This document shows, one piece after another, positions 7,878 to 16,409 of a stretch of 64,000 nt of DNA. The number at the start of each line of letters is the position of its first letter. Position 1 is the stretch's first letter. Source of the stretch: Ruixingdingia sedimenti (GTDB lineage: Bacteria > Pseudomonadota > Alphaproteobacteria > Rhodobacterales > Rhodobacteraceae); NCBI RefSeq assembly GCF_031432425.1, contig NZ_JAVKPH010000004.1, forward strand, positions 62,001-126,000, given 5' to 3'. The notes beneath the pieces were generated by a model that saw only the letters and a list, made by a program, of their open reading frames with translations, searched no databases and was not told the DNA's origin. A program made the translations under genes and the position numbers.

Positions 7878-9020
7878 ATGGGCAAGGCGGCGATGACAGC
7901 ACGGGAACCGGCGGCGCCGCTGTTCTGGCCGCTTGCCGCGGCGACCCCGCCCGCCGCGCCTTTCGTCGCGCTGGTCCCGGGGGCAGAGGTGGCGTTGCAC
8001 CGGCTGGACATTCCGGCGCGGATCCGGGGGGCGGCGCGGCTGCGCGTGGCGCGCGCGATGCTGGCCCCCGTTCTGGCCGCGCGGGCGGAGGGGGTGGAGG
8101 CCGTGCCGCTGCCCGCAGCCGGGCGCGACTGGTCGGTGCTGATGGTGGCCGAACGGGCGCGGCTGGCCGAATGGGCCGGCGCACTGCCCGGCGGCGCGCG
8201 CTGCCTTGCGCTGGTGCCGGATTACCTGTCCTTGCCCCATGCGCCCGACGCCTGGGTCCTGCGGCAGGGCGCGGGCGGGGTGGTCCTGGCGCGCAACGGC
8301 GCGGATGCCGGTTTCGCGGCGGAACCCGATCTGGCCGCCGCCCTGCTGCGCCGGTGGGCGGGGGTGCGGCGCCCGGGGGCCGTGCTGGCGGAAACCGGCC
8401 TGCCGGGGCCGGTCGCGGCCACGCTGGCGGCGCTGGACCTGACGCCCGTGCAGGACCCCGCCGCCATCGCCGGGCTGGTGCCGCCGCGGCTGGCGGATCT
8501 GCGGCTGGCCGACCTGCGCGGCACCGCCGGGGGCGCGGTGCCGGGGGCGGCGCTGTGGCGGCGGCGGTGGGTGCTGGCGGCGCTGGCGGGGGCCTTTTTG
8601 CTTTACTGTGCGGGGCTGGCGCTGGAAACCCGCCGCCTGACCGCCATGGCGGAAACCGACCGCGCGGCGGCGGAGGCGCTGGTGCGCCGCCATATCCTGC
8701 CCACGGGCCCCCTGCCGGACCTGCGCCGGCAGGTGGAACGCGCGCTGGCCGCCGGGGGCGGGGCAGAGGCCGCGCCGGGTGCGGTGGCGCTGCTGCACCG
8801 GGCGGCGGGGGTGATCGCGGCCTCGCCCCTGCGCCTCGACATGGTGGCGCTGCGGCCCGAAACCGGCATGATCCTGTCGCTGACCGCCCCCGGTTTCGCC
8901 GAGGCCGAGGCGCTGGTGGCCGATCTTGCCGCCGCAGGGCTGGCGGCAGAGGTGCGCGACAGCGCCGTGCGCGCCGAGGGCGGGGTGGAACTGCGCCTGC
9001 ATGTGGGGGCCGGGCGATGA
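7878..9020 (+). CDS. gspL: T2SS inner-membrane platform protein GspL
   Basis: The product has 380 aa. The N-terminal part (residues 1 to about 225) is the cytoplasmic, GspE-binding actin-like domain in shortened form (LVPDYLSLP is a recognisable GspL motif). One membrane helix lies near residues 236-255 (WVLAALAGAFLLYCAGLAL). The C-terminal ferredoxin-like periplasmic domain follows (LRLDMVALRPETGMILSL). The next gene, gspM, overlaps by four bases. Confidence 0.88.
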   Translation: MGKAAMTAREPAAPLFWPLAAATPPAAPFVALVPGAEVALHRLDIPARIRGAARLRVARAMLAPVLAARAEGVEAVPLPAAGRDWSVLMVAERARLAEWAGALPGGARCLALVPDYLSLPHAPDAWVLRQGAGGVVLARNGADAGFAAEPDLAAALLRRWAGVRRPGAVLAETGLPGPVAATLAALDLTPVQDPAAIAGLVPPRLADLRLADLRGTAGGAVPGAALWRRRWVLAALAGAFLLYCAGLALETRRLTAMAETDRAAAEALVRRHILPTGPLPDLRRQVERALAAGGGAEAAPGAVALLHRAAGVIAASPLRLDMVALRPETGMILSLTAPGFAEAEALVADLAAAGLAAEVRDSAVRAEGGVELRLHVGAGR

Positions 9021-9505
9021 TGGCGGCGCTGCGCCTGCGTCTGGCCCTGCTGACCGCGCGCGAGCGGTGGTTGCTGGGTGTTCTGGTCGCGGTGGTGTTG
9101 CCGGTGGCGCTGGTGGCGGGGGTGCTGCTGCCGCTGCTGGATGCCCGCACCGCGGCGCGGCAGGCGGCGACCGAGGCGCGGGCGGATCTGGATTGGATCG
9201 CGGCGCAGGTGGCGGGGCTGCCGGCGGGCGGGCTTGCCCCGGCGGCGGCGGCGGTGGCGCCCGTGGGACTGGCGGAACTGGAACGCGGCATCGTCGCGGC
9301 GGGGCTGCGCGAGGGGCTCGGCATTCTGTCGAACCGCGCGGGCGGCGGGGTGGATCTGGGGTTCGAGGATGTGGCCTTCGACCCGCTCGCCCGCTGGATG
9401 GCGGGGGTCGAGCGCACGGCGGGCTATCGTATCGCGGTGATGCAGGTCGAACGGCTGGCGCCGGGCCGCGTGCGCGCGCTGTTCCAGCTGGAGCCCGCGG
9501 GATGA
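9017..9505 (+). CDS. gspM: T2SS inner-membrane protein GspM
   Basis: ATG 9017 overlaps the gspL stop (ATGA). The product has 162 aa: an N-terminal cytoplasmic LTARERWL segment, one membrane helix (LLGVLVAVVLPVALVAG), a helical stretch, and a C-terminal ferredoxin-like domain. This is the standard GspM layout. It partners GspL in the platform and is followed by gspN with a four-base overlap. Confidence 0.85.
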   Translation: MMAALRLRLALLTARERWLLGVLVAVVLPVALVAGVLLPLLDARTAARQAATEARADLDWIAAQVAGLPAGGLAPAAAAVAPVGLAELERGIVAAGLREGLGILSNRAGGGVDLGFEDVAFDPLARWMAGVERTAGYRIAVMQVERLAPGRVRALFQLEPAG

Positions 9506-10233
9506 TGCGCCGCGCGGTTCTGGTATTGGCGGTGCTGGCGGGCCTTCTGGCGGCGGCACTGGCAGAGGGGCGGGCGGGTCATCTGCGCGCGCTCGGCGTT
9601 CCGGTGCCTGCGGGGGTGGCGGATGACGCGGGGCTGTGGCGCGGCGCGGCAGAGGGGCCGGGGGGCCTGCGGCTGCACTGGCGCGCGCGGTGGCCCGGGC
9701 TGGCCGGCCCGGTCTGGGCGCTGCGGGCAGAGGCGCCGGCGGGCCGGGCCGAGGGCGTCGCGCAACTGTCCTGGACCGGCGGGCGGCTGTGGCTGACCGG
9801 CGTTCAGGGCCGCGCATCGCTGGCGGACCTGCGCGCGCTGGCGGAACGGGTCCGGGGGCCCATCCCCGACCTGCCGCCGGATCTGGCGGGTGAGGTCACG
9901 CTGACCGCCGCCGCCGCGCACCTGGCCCTGCGCCCCCCCGCGCCGGTGGCGGCAGAGGCGGCGGGCGCGCTGCGGGGGCTGGTCTTTGCGGGCGCGGCGC
10001 TTGGCGATGGGCCGCTGGCGGCGCGGCTGGCGGATGGGGCATGGACCGCCGATTTGCGCCTGCCGGGCCTGCATCTGGCCGCGCAGGGGATGCTGGAGGC
10101 GGGGAAGGCCGAAATGGTGCTGGATCTGGCCGACCCCGCCATCCTGCCCCCCGACCTGCGCGCGGCGATCGAACCCGCGCTTCTGCGGACCGAGACCGGC
10201 TGGCGGCTGTCGGCGGTGCTGCCCTTGCCTTAA
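9502..10233 (+). CDS. gspN: T2SS protein N (GspN)
   Basis: ATG 9502 overlaps the gspM stop. The product has 243 aa, with an N-terminal signal/anchor (VLVLAVLAGLLAAALA) and a periplasmic beta-rich region with WRGAAEG and GEVTLTAAAAHLAL segments, fitting GspN. GspN is an accessory component, absent from many T2SSs. The gene ends at a TTAA shared as the stop codon with the convergent lipoprotein gene. Confidence 0.75.
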   Translation: MMRRAVLVLAVLAGLLAAALAEGRAGHLRALGVPVPAGVADDAGLWRGAAEGPGGLRLHWRARWPGLAGPVWALRAEAPAGRAEGVAQLSWTGGRLWLTGVQGRASLADLRALAERVRGPIPDLPPDLAGEVTLTAAAAHLALRPPAPVAAEAAGALRGLVFAGAALGDGPLAARLADGAWTADLRLPGLHLAAQGMLEAGKAEMVLDLADPAILPPDLRAAIEPALLRTETGWRLSAVLPLP

Positions 10234-10760
10234 AGCGCGGCGCGCGTGCGCCGGATTTCCTCCAGCCGCCGTTGCAGCCCGCCTGTCGGGTCCATCCCGC
10301 CGTGTTTGGCCAGCGCATCGGCCAGCGCGGTTTCGGCCGCCGCCAGATGCCCCGTGACCTCTGCCTTGCCCGCGTTGCGCGCAAGCGCGGCCAGCGCCAG
10401 TTCGTGTTCCGCCGTGCCCTGCACCGCCAGCGCCGCCGACCGCAGCATCCCCGTCTGCGCCAGCGCCACCCGGCGCGCGTTCTGCGACGCCTCTGCCATC
10501 CGCCCGCCGCGCAGCAGGGCATGGGCGTATTCCAGCCGGATCCGCGGCTCCAGCGGGCCGGCATGGTCCAGCAGGCGGGCATAATGCGCCGCAGCCTGAT
10601 CGTGGCGGCCCGATTCCAGCGCCGCGCGGGCACTGGAATAATCCTCGCGGAACCGCACCGGCTGGCCGGAAACATCGGCGGGCGGGCCGGGCACGCAGGC
10701 GGCAAGCGCGGCCAGCGCCAGCCCGGCGAGAAGGGGCCGCAGGTGGCGGGATGCAGTCAT
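10230..10760 (-). CDS. TPR-like lipoprotein between the two gsp operons
   Basis: The product has 176 aa with a lipoprotein signal ending ALAAC (C22). The rest is alpha-helical with TPR-like spacing (ARAALESGRHDQAAAHYARLL, then EYAHALLRGGRMAEASQNARRVAL). It lies on the minus strand, divergent from gspC and convergent with gspN, and the two TAA stops share TTAA at 10230-10233. It may be a pilotin-like or secretin-assembly lipoprotein, because the T2SS lacks a visible GspS and TPR lipoproteins serve that role in other secretin systems. That role is inference. Confidence 0.7.
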   Translation of the reverse strand: MTASRHLRPLLAGLALAALAACVPGPPADVSGQPVRFREDYSSARAALESGRHDQAAAHYARLLDHAGPLEPRIRLEYAHALLRGGRMAEASQNARRVALAQTGMLRSAALAVQGTAEHELALAALARNAGKAEVTGHLAAAETALADALAKHGGMDPTGGLQRRLEEIRRTRAAL

Positions 10761-10767
10761 GGTATCG

Positions 10768-10796
10768 TTCCCACAGGGGTTCTTTGCTGCTAGACT
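10768..10796 (+). promoter_or_regulatory. Weak candidate promoter of the gspCDEF operon
   Basis: TTCCCA (10768-10773), a 17-bp spacer and TAGACT (10791-10796) lie in the 107-bp gap between the divergent lipoprotein gene and gspC. The -10 is identical to that ahead of gspG. The -35 is poor. Confidence 0.35.
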
Positions 10797-10867
10797 AGCA
10801 TTCCGGTTTTCGGGTTGGTAGGGAATTGCGTGATGCGGCTTATCGCCGACAGGGGGGCGCCCGTCTG

Positions 10868-11695
10868 ATGCGCGTTCTGGATAGGGGTCTGGGCCTTGTG
10901 GCTGCGGCGGTGCTGGCCTATGCGGCGGGCGCTGCGGCGCTGGCGGCGCTGCGCCCGGGTCCGGCGGCGGGCCCCGTCGCAGGGCCCGCGCGCGCGGCGT
11001 CAGGGCTGGCGGATCTGGCAGAACCGGGGGCCGGGATGGCCGAACCCGTCTGGCCCGCGCTTTTCGGCACCGCCCCGGCGCCAGAGGCCGCCGCCCCCGC
11101 CGCCCAGGTGGCCGAGGCCGCGCCGGAAGAGGCGCCCAAGGTCGTGCTGGCGGGCATCGTCGTGGCGCCGGGGCGGGCCTGGGCGCTGCTCGACTGGGGG
11201 CAGGGGCAATCGGCCGCGCAGGTGGGCGACCTGCTGCCCGCCGACACCCGCATCGCCGACATCACCCCCGAGGGCGTCTGGCTGGAACGCGCGGGCCTGC
11301 GCTGGCTGGTCCCCGCCGTGCCCGAGGGCGCAGGGCTGCCCGCGACCCGCGCCGCCGCCGACCCCGCCCCCGCCACGCAGACCGCGGCGGACGAGGTGAC
11401 GGTGCCGGTCGGCAAGCTGGACCGGCGCGCGCTGGAACGGCTGGTGGCGCGCGGCGGGCAGATGGAGGACGGGGCGGATGCGCTGGTCGTCACCTGGGTG
11501 CGCGCGGGCCAGTTTTTCGACCGCCTGGGATTGAAACCGGGCGACAGCATCATTGCGATAAACGGGCAGAAGGTCGGCGGCCGGGCGGAACTGACAGGGG
11601 CTTATGACACCGCGGTGCGATCCGGGGTCATGGCGCTCGACGTGACGCGCGGCGGGGCCCACAGGAAGATACGGGTAAACCTTGCGGATATTTGA
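10868..11695 (+). CDS. gspC: T2SS protein GspC with PDZ domain
   Basis: The ATG start gives 275 aa; a TTG at 10826 in the same frame would add 14 residues. An N-terminal anchor (LVAAAVLAYAAGAAAL) is followed by a proline/alanine-rich linker. Next comes the homology region that binds the secretin N0 domain (KVVLAGIVVAPGRAWALLD, then AAQVGDLLP). A C-terminal PDZ domain follows, with FFDRLGLKPGDSIIAINGQ. GspC links the inner-membrane platform to GspD. The gene overlaps gspD by 14 bases. Confidence 0.9.
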   Translation: MRVLDRGLGLVAAAVLAYAAGAAALAALRPGPAAGPVAGPARAASGLADLAEPGAGMAEPVWPALFGTAPAPEAAAPAAQVAEAAPEEAPKVVLAGIVVAPGRAWALLDWGQGQSAAQVGDLLPADTRIADITPEGVWLERAGLRWLVPAVPEGAGLPATRAAADPAPATQTAADEVTVPVGKLDRRALERLVARGGQMEDGADALVVTWVRAGQFFDRLGLKPGDSIIAINGQKVGGRAELTGAYDTAVRSGVMALDVTRGGAHRKIRVNLADI

Positions 11696-13634
11696 CAGAT
11701 TGACGGCCGTCCTGCTGGCGGCGCTGCTGCTTGGCGGTGGTTTCTCCGCCATGGCCGAGGCGCAGGTGCGGCTCAACCTGCGCGACGCCGACCTGCGCGC
11801 CTTCGTCGAGATCGTGGCTGCGGAAACCGGGCGCAACTACACGCTCGACAGCCGCGTGCGCGGCACCGTCACCGTGATCGCGCCGACCGAGGTTTCGGCC
11901 GATGCGCTCTACGAGATCTTCCTCAACGTGCTGGAACTCAACCGCCTCACCATCGTGCGCGGCGGGCAGGTGGACCGGATCGTGCCGATGGATCAGGCGC
12001 GCGAACTGTCGCCCGCGCTGTCGGGCAGCGGCGGCTATGAAACCCGCATCTTCGAATTGCAGGGCACCCCCGTGACCGAGGCGGCAGAGGTCGTCCGCCC
12101 CCTGATCGCGCAGGAAGCCGTGCTGACCGTGATCCCGGCCAGCCGGTTGCTGATCGTATCGGACCGGCGTGAAAGCCTCGACCGGGTGGGGCGGCTGCTG
12201 GAAAGCCTCGAACGTGCGCGCGGCGGCGCGGTGGAAACCGTCCGGCTCAACCATGGCGTGGCCGAGGACATGGTGGAAACGTTGCGCGGGCTGGACATCA
12301 TGCCCGCGGGGGCCACGCTGTCGGCGGATGCGCGCGCCAATGCGATCCTGATTTCCGGCAGCGATGCCTTTCGCGCGCGCGTGCGCAACCTCGTGACGCA
12401 ACTGGACACCCCGCAGCGCAGCCTGCAATCCGAGGTCGTGTCGCTGCGCTATGCCGATGCGTCGCAACTGGAACCGATCATCACCCGGTCGTTTACCGCC
12501 ACCGCGACCGAGGGGCAGGCGGGCGCCGTCGGCCCGCAGGTGTCCATCGTGGCCGAACCGCAAAGCAACGCCCTTGTCGTCACCGCGCCGAGCGACCGGA
12601 TCGACGCCATCGTCACCGCCATCCGCAGCCTCGACCAGCGGCCGCGGCAGGTGCTGGTCGAGGCGGTGATCTTCGAACTGTCGGTCGAGAACTTCTCGGA
12701 TCTGTCGGCGCAGTTCGGGGCGCTGCTGAACAACGCTTTGGTGGGCGGGGCCGAGTTTTCCATCGGCAACCGGCCCACGCTGTCCAGCCTCGTCAGCGCG
12801 GCGATGGCGGGCACCACCGTCGCCACGCCGGGCGCGGGCGGCACCATCGGCGGCGCGCGGATGAGCGGGGATGACGGCTTCGTCGGCTTCCTGTCGGCGC
12901 TGGCGCGCGAAAGTTCGACCCGGTTGCTCTCCACCCCCTCGGTGATGACGCTGAACAACGCCGAGGCAGAGATCGTCGTGGCGCAGAACGTGCCCTTCGT
13001 CACCGGCAGTTTCGCCACCGTGGGCGACAGCGCGGTGCCCGAACGCCCCTTCCAGACCGTGCAGCGCGAGGATGTGGGCCTGACGCTGCGGGTGACGCCG
13101 CAGATCACCTCGGACGAGATCGTGCGCATGGAAATCTCGCAGGAGGTGTCGAGCCTGACCAACACCGCCTCTGCCGCGGGGGGCGAGATCACGTCGAAAC
13201 GGGCGCTGAAAACCAACGTGCTGGTGCGCCACGGGCGGGTGATCATGCTGGGGGGCCTGCTGGAAAACGGCGCGGGGGTGCAGTCGGCGGGCGTGCCGGG
13301 GCTGCGGAAGATCCCGCTGATCGGGGGGCTGTTCCGCGGCCGGGCGGTCAACAAGCAACAGCGCGTGCTGCTGATGCTGCTGCGGCCCCGGATCGTGAAC
13401 AACGACCAGCTGGCCGACCAGCTGACGCGCGAGGTGACGGCGGATGCGCGGCGCGCCTCGGCCACGATGCAGTTGCGCGACGATGGCGTCTATCCGGCGG
13501 TGCCGGCGGCGGGGCTGCCCTTCGACGGAGTGGACCTGAACCAGCCCTTCGACATGGGCATTGTGGACCGGGTGGCGCGCGAACGGTCCTTCCCGCCGCT
13601 GCCCGCGCCCCTGAGGTTCGGCAATGGCCGCTGA
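11682..13634 (+). CDS. gspD: T2SS secretin GspD
   Basis: This is the outer-membrane channel (650 aa). The best start is TTG 11682, overlapping gspC. The signal peptide ends near MAEAQ. The N0 domain (VRLNLRDADLRAFVEIVAAETG) is followed by N1-N3 repeats (VRLNHGVAEDMVETLRGL; SLRYADASQLEPII). The secretin core begins at VLVEAVIFELS and includes TLRVTPQITSDEIVRMEIS and VLVRHGRVIMLGGLLE. A C-terminal tail of about 70 residues could be the pilotin-binding S region. It overlaps gspE by 11 bases. Confidence 0.95.
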   Translation: MRIFDRLTAVLLAALLLGGGFSAMAEAQVRLNLRDADLRAFVEIVAAETGRNYTLDSRVRGTVTVIAPTEVSADALYEIFLNVLELNRLTIVRGGQVDRIVPMDQARELSPALSGSGGYETRIFELQGTPVTEAAEVVRPLIAQEAVLTVIPASRLLIVSDRRESLDRVGRLLESLERARGGAVETVRLNHGVAEDMVETLRGLDIMPAGATLSADARANAILISGSDAFRARVRNLVTQLDTPQRSLQSEVVSLRYADASQLEPIITRSFTATATEGQAGAVGPQVSIVAEPQSNALVVTAPSDRIDAIVTAIRSLDQRPRQVLVEAVIFELSVENFSDLSAQFGALLNNALVGGAEFSIGNRPTLSSLVSAAMAGTTVATPGAGGTIGGARMSGDDGFVGFLSALARESSTRLLSTPSVMTLNNAEAEIVVAQNVPFVTGSFATVGDSAVPERPFQTVQREDVGLTLRVTPQITSDEIVRMEISQEVSSLTNTASAAGGEITSKRALKTNVLVRHGRVIMLGGLLENGAGVQSAGVPGLRKIPLIGGLFRGRAVNKQQRVLLMLLRPRIVNNDQLADQLTREVTADARRASATMQLRDDGVYPAVPAAGLPFDGVDLNQPFDMGIVDRVARERSFPPLPAPLRFGNGR

Positions 13635-15093
13635 TCCCGCCGGGGCGGGGGCGCATCTGCCCTTCGCCTTTGCGCGGGACCATCAGGTGATCCTGACCGG
13701 CGGCCGGATGATCCTGGGCCCGGGGGGCGAGGCCGCGGCGCTGGCAGAGGTGCGCCGCGCGGCGGGCGCGCCCCTGGCGGTGGAAGAGGTCGACGCCGCC
13801 GCCTTTGCCCGGCTGCTCGATGCCCACTACAGCACCGTGGCGGGGCAGGCAGAGGACAGCGGCGCCGACATCGCCTTCGATCTGGAGGAAACCGAGACCG
13901 GCGCCCGGGTGCAGGACCTGCTGGAGGATGCGGCAGAGGCACCGGTGATCGAACTGGTCAACCAGCTTTTGCGCCGCGCGGTGCGGGCGGGCGCGTCCGA
14001 CCTGCATGTCGAGCCCCTGCGCGACGGGATCCGCGCGCGGATGCGGCTCGACGGCACGCTCTACCCCATTCTGGAACGCGAGGACGTGCCGGTGCGCCGG
14101 ATCGTGTCGCGGCTCAAGGTGATGGCGGGGCTGGATACGTCCGAAACCCGGCTGCCGCAGGACGGGCGCATCGCGCTGCGTTTCGGCGGCCGGGCGATCG
14201 ACCTGCGGTTTTCCAGCCTGCCGGGCCAGCATGGCGAACGGCTGGTGCTGCGGATCCTCGACCGGCAGGCGGGGATCCGGGCGCTGGACGATCTTGGCCT
14301 GTCGCCCGCGCAGGCGGCGCAGCTGCGGCGGCTGGCGGGGCGGCCGAACGGCATCGTGCTGGCCACCGGGCCCACGGGCAGCGGCAAGACCACGACGCTT
14401 TATTCCCTGCTGCACCTGATCGACCGGCGCGAACGCAATGTGGTGACGGTCGAGGACCCGATCGAATACGAACTGCCCGGCATTTCGCAATCCCAGGTCA
14501 ACCCCGACATCGGCCTGACCTTCGCCGCGGGCCTGCGCGCCACCCTGAGGCAGGATCCCGACGTGATCCTCGTGGGCGAGATCCGCGATCAGGAAACCGC
14601 CAAGGTCGCGGCGCAGGCGGCGCTGACGGGGCATCTGGTGCTGTCCTCGCTGCATGCGAACGGCACACTGGGGGCGGTCACGCGGCTGCGCGATCTGGGG
14701 CTGGATGATTACCTCATCGCCTCGACCCTGCGCGGCGTGCTGGCGCAGCGGCTGGTGCGGCGGCTCTGCCCGGCCTGCGCACGGGCGGAACCGCCGGCGG
14801 CGGAACTGGCCCACCGCCTGACCGCCGCCGGCATCCCCGTGCCCGCCATGGTGCGCCATGCCGTGGGCTGCCCCGCCTGTTCGGGCACCGGCCACGCGGG
14901 CCGCGTCGGTATCTTCGAGGTCGCCGAAATCCCGGACCCGATGGCCGCCGCCATCGGCCAGGGCGCGGCAGAGGCCGAATTGCGCGCCCTGCTCGACCCC
15001 GGGGCGGAAACGATGACCACCAGCGCGCTGCGCCGCATCGCCGCCGGCGAGGTCAGCCCCGAGGAACTGGCCCGCGTTCTGGGGGACCTCTGA
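13624..15093 (+). CDS. gspE: T2SS ATPase GspE
   Basis: This cytoplasmic hexameric ATPase powers pseudopilus assembly (489 aa). The N1E-like region covers residues 1 to about 100. The Walker A GPTGSGKT is at residues 249-256. The Asp box (VEDPIEYELPG), Walker B (ILVGEIRDQET) and His box (TGHLVLSSLHAN) follow. The C-terminal zinc module has two CPAC pairs ending in SGTGHAGR, the arrangement of GspE rather than of twitching ATPases. It overlaps gspD, and its stop overlaps the gspF start (TGATG). Confidence 0.96.
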   Translation: MAADPAGAGAHLPFAFARDHQVILTGGRMILGPGGEAAALAEVRRAAGAPLAVEEVDAAAFARLLDAHYSTVAGQAEDSGADIAFDLEETETGARVQDLLEDAAEAPVIELVNQLLRRAVRAGASDLHVEPLRDGIRARMRLDGTLYPILEREDVPVRRIVSRLKVMAGLDTSETRLPQDGRIALRFGGRAIDLRFSSLPGQHGERLVLRILDRQAGIRALDDLGLSPAQAAQLRRLAGRPNGIVLATGPTGSGKTTTLYSLLHLIDRRERNVVTVEDPIEYELPGISQSQVNPDIGLTFAAGLRATLRQDPDVILVGEIRDQETAKVAAQAALTGHLVLSSLHANGTLGAVTRLRDLGLDDYLIASTLRGVLAQRLVRRLCPACARAEPPAAELAHRLTAAGIPVPAMVRHAVGCPACSGTGHAGRVGIFEVAEIPDPMAAAIGQGAAEAELRALLDPGAETMTTSALRRIAAGEVSPEELARVLGDL

Positions 15094-16304
15094 TGCGGGC
15101 CTTCGCCTATGTCGCCTACACGCGCGAGGGCAAGCGGCGCACGGGCTCGGTGGTGGCGGAAAACGAACGCGCGGCGCTGGAACAGTTGCAGGGCAAGGGG
15201 CTGTTTCCGTCAGAGATCCGGGCGGGCGCGGCGGCGGCGGGGCCGGTGCGGCGAGGCCGGTCGATGCGGCTCGACCTCGACGAGCGCGCGATCTTCTGCC
15301 GGCAGATGGCGGTGCTGCTGGCGGCCTCGCTGTCCAAGGAACAGGCGCTGGATGCGGTGATCGGGTCCGAAGGCTCCGCCCGGCTGCATGCTTTTTCCGC
15401 CTGGCTGAAGGCCGGCGTGCTGGAAGGCCGGGGGCTGGCTGATCTGGTGGGGCAGGCGCGGGCGGGGTTTCCGGGCTATTGCATCGCGTCCCTGCGCGCG
15501 GGCGAGGCGTCGGGGCGGCTGGCCGAGGTGTTCGAGCGGCTGGCCGAACACCAGGAAAACCAGGGCAACCGCAAGTCGGTTCTGGCCACGGCGCTTGTCT
15601 ATCCGGCCTTCGTGGGGCTGGTGTCGCTGCTGGTCTGCGGGGTGCTGGTGACGCAGATCGCGCCGGAATTGCAGGTGATGTTCCAGGCCGCGAACCGCCC
15701 GCTGCCGGACCTGACACAGGCGGTTCTGGGCATATCCGGCGCGGTGCAGCGCCATGCGGTGCTGATCCTTCTTCTGCTGGCGGCGGCGGTGGCCGGCGCG
15801 GTGCTGGCCTGGCGCGCGCCGGGCCCGCGCGACGCGATCCAGCGCGCGGCCCTGCGGCTGCCGGTGCTGGGGCGGCTGATGCGGCTCGCCATGGCGGCTG
15901 AATACCTGCGCACGCTGGCGCTGGTTCTGGGCAGCCGCCAGACGGTGCAGGCGGCGGTGGCCAGCGCGGCAGAGGTCATCGCGCTGCGCAGCGCGCAGGA
16001 TCAGGCGCGCGAGGTGCTGCGCGCGGTGACGGAGGGCGAAAGCCTCGCCGCCGCGCTGACCCGGCTGCCGCTTCTGCCCGGGATCGTCCTGCAGATGGTG
16101 CGCGTGGGCGAGGAAACCGCGCAGGTCGCGCGCATGGCCGACCGCGCGGCGATGGTGCTGGAAACGCGGCTCGACACCGAACGCAAGCGGCTGGCGGCGG
16201 TGCTGGACCCGGCGCTGATGGTGCTGGTCGGCGCCTTCGTGCTGGTGGTGGTGCTGGCGGTGCTGCTGCCGATTTTCGAGCTGCAATCGGTGGTTGCGGG
16301 CTGA
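15093..16304 (+). CDS. gspF: T2SS inner-membrane platform protein GspF
   Basis: The product has 403 aa and three membrane segments: LVSLLVCGVLVTQIA, AVLILLLLAAAVAGAVLAW, and the C-terminal LVGAFVLVVVLAVLLPIFEL. Two related T2SSF domains are present (FCRQMAVLLAASLS in the first, EYLRTLALVLGS in the second). It ends the C-D-E-F operon, and a perfect palindrome starts 9 bp after its stop. Confidence 0.95.
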   Translation: MRAFAYVAYTREGKRRTGSVVAENERAALEQLQGKGLFPSEIRAGAAAAGPVRRGRSMRLDLDERAIFCRQMAVLLAASLSKEQALDAVIGSEGSARLHAFSAWLKAGVLEGRGLADLVGQARAGFPGYCIASLRAGEASGRLAEVFERLAEHQENQGNRKSVLATALVYPAFVGLVSLLVCGVLVTQIAPELQVMFQAANRPLPDLTQAVLGISGAVQRHAVLILLLLAAAVAGAVLAWRAPGPRDAIQRAALRLPVLGRLMRLAMAAEYLRTLALVLGSRQTVQAAVASAAEVIALRSAQDQAREVLRAVTEGESLAAALTRLPLLPGIVLQMVRVGEETAQVARMADRAAMVLETRLDTERKRLAAVLDPALMVLVGAFVLVVVLAVLLPIFELQSVVAG

Positions 16305-16312
16305 GCCCCGGT

Positions 16313-16331
16313 TCGTGACGTTCCGTCACGA
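16313..16331. repeat. Perfect palindrome after gspF (operator or terminator stem)
   Basis: TCGTGACG and CGTCACGA form an 8-bp perfect inverted repeat around a TTC loop. It lies 9 bp after the gspF stop and 11 bp before the -35 of the candidate GntR promoter. No uridine run follows, so an operator is at least as likely as a terminator. Confidence 0.55.
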
Positions 16332-16341
16332 GGGATTTTCG

Positions 16342-16370
16342 TTGAGTTTATCCGTTTTGAATACATTATG
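16342..16370 (+). promoter_or_regulatory. Candidate promoter of the GntR-family gene
   Basis: TTGAGT (16342-16347), a 17-bp spacer and ATTATG (16365-16370) lie in a locally AT-rich patch. The transcript would start near 16377, which favours translation from ATG 16410 over an in-frame ATG at 16368. Confidence 0.45.
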
Positions 16371-16409
16371 CTGCCGGGAAACCCTGATCGTGGGAGAGTT
16401 TCGGGCGAC

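Noticed and set aside
6567..9002. 811-codon open frame on the minus strand opposite gspJKL
   Set aside because: It is a composition shadow; the plus strand carries three coherent T2SS genes with stop-start overlaps.
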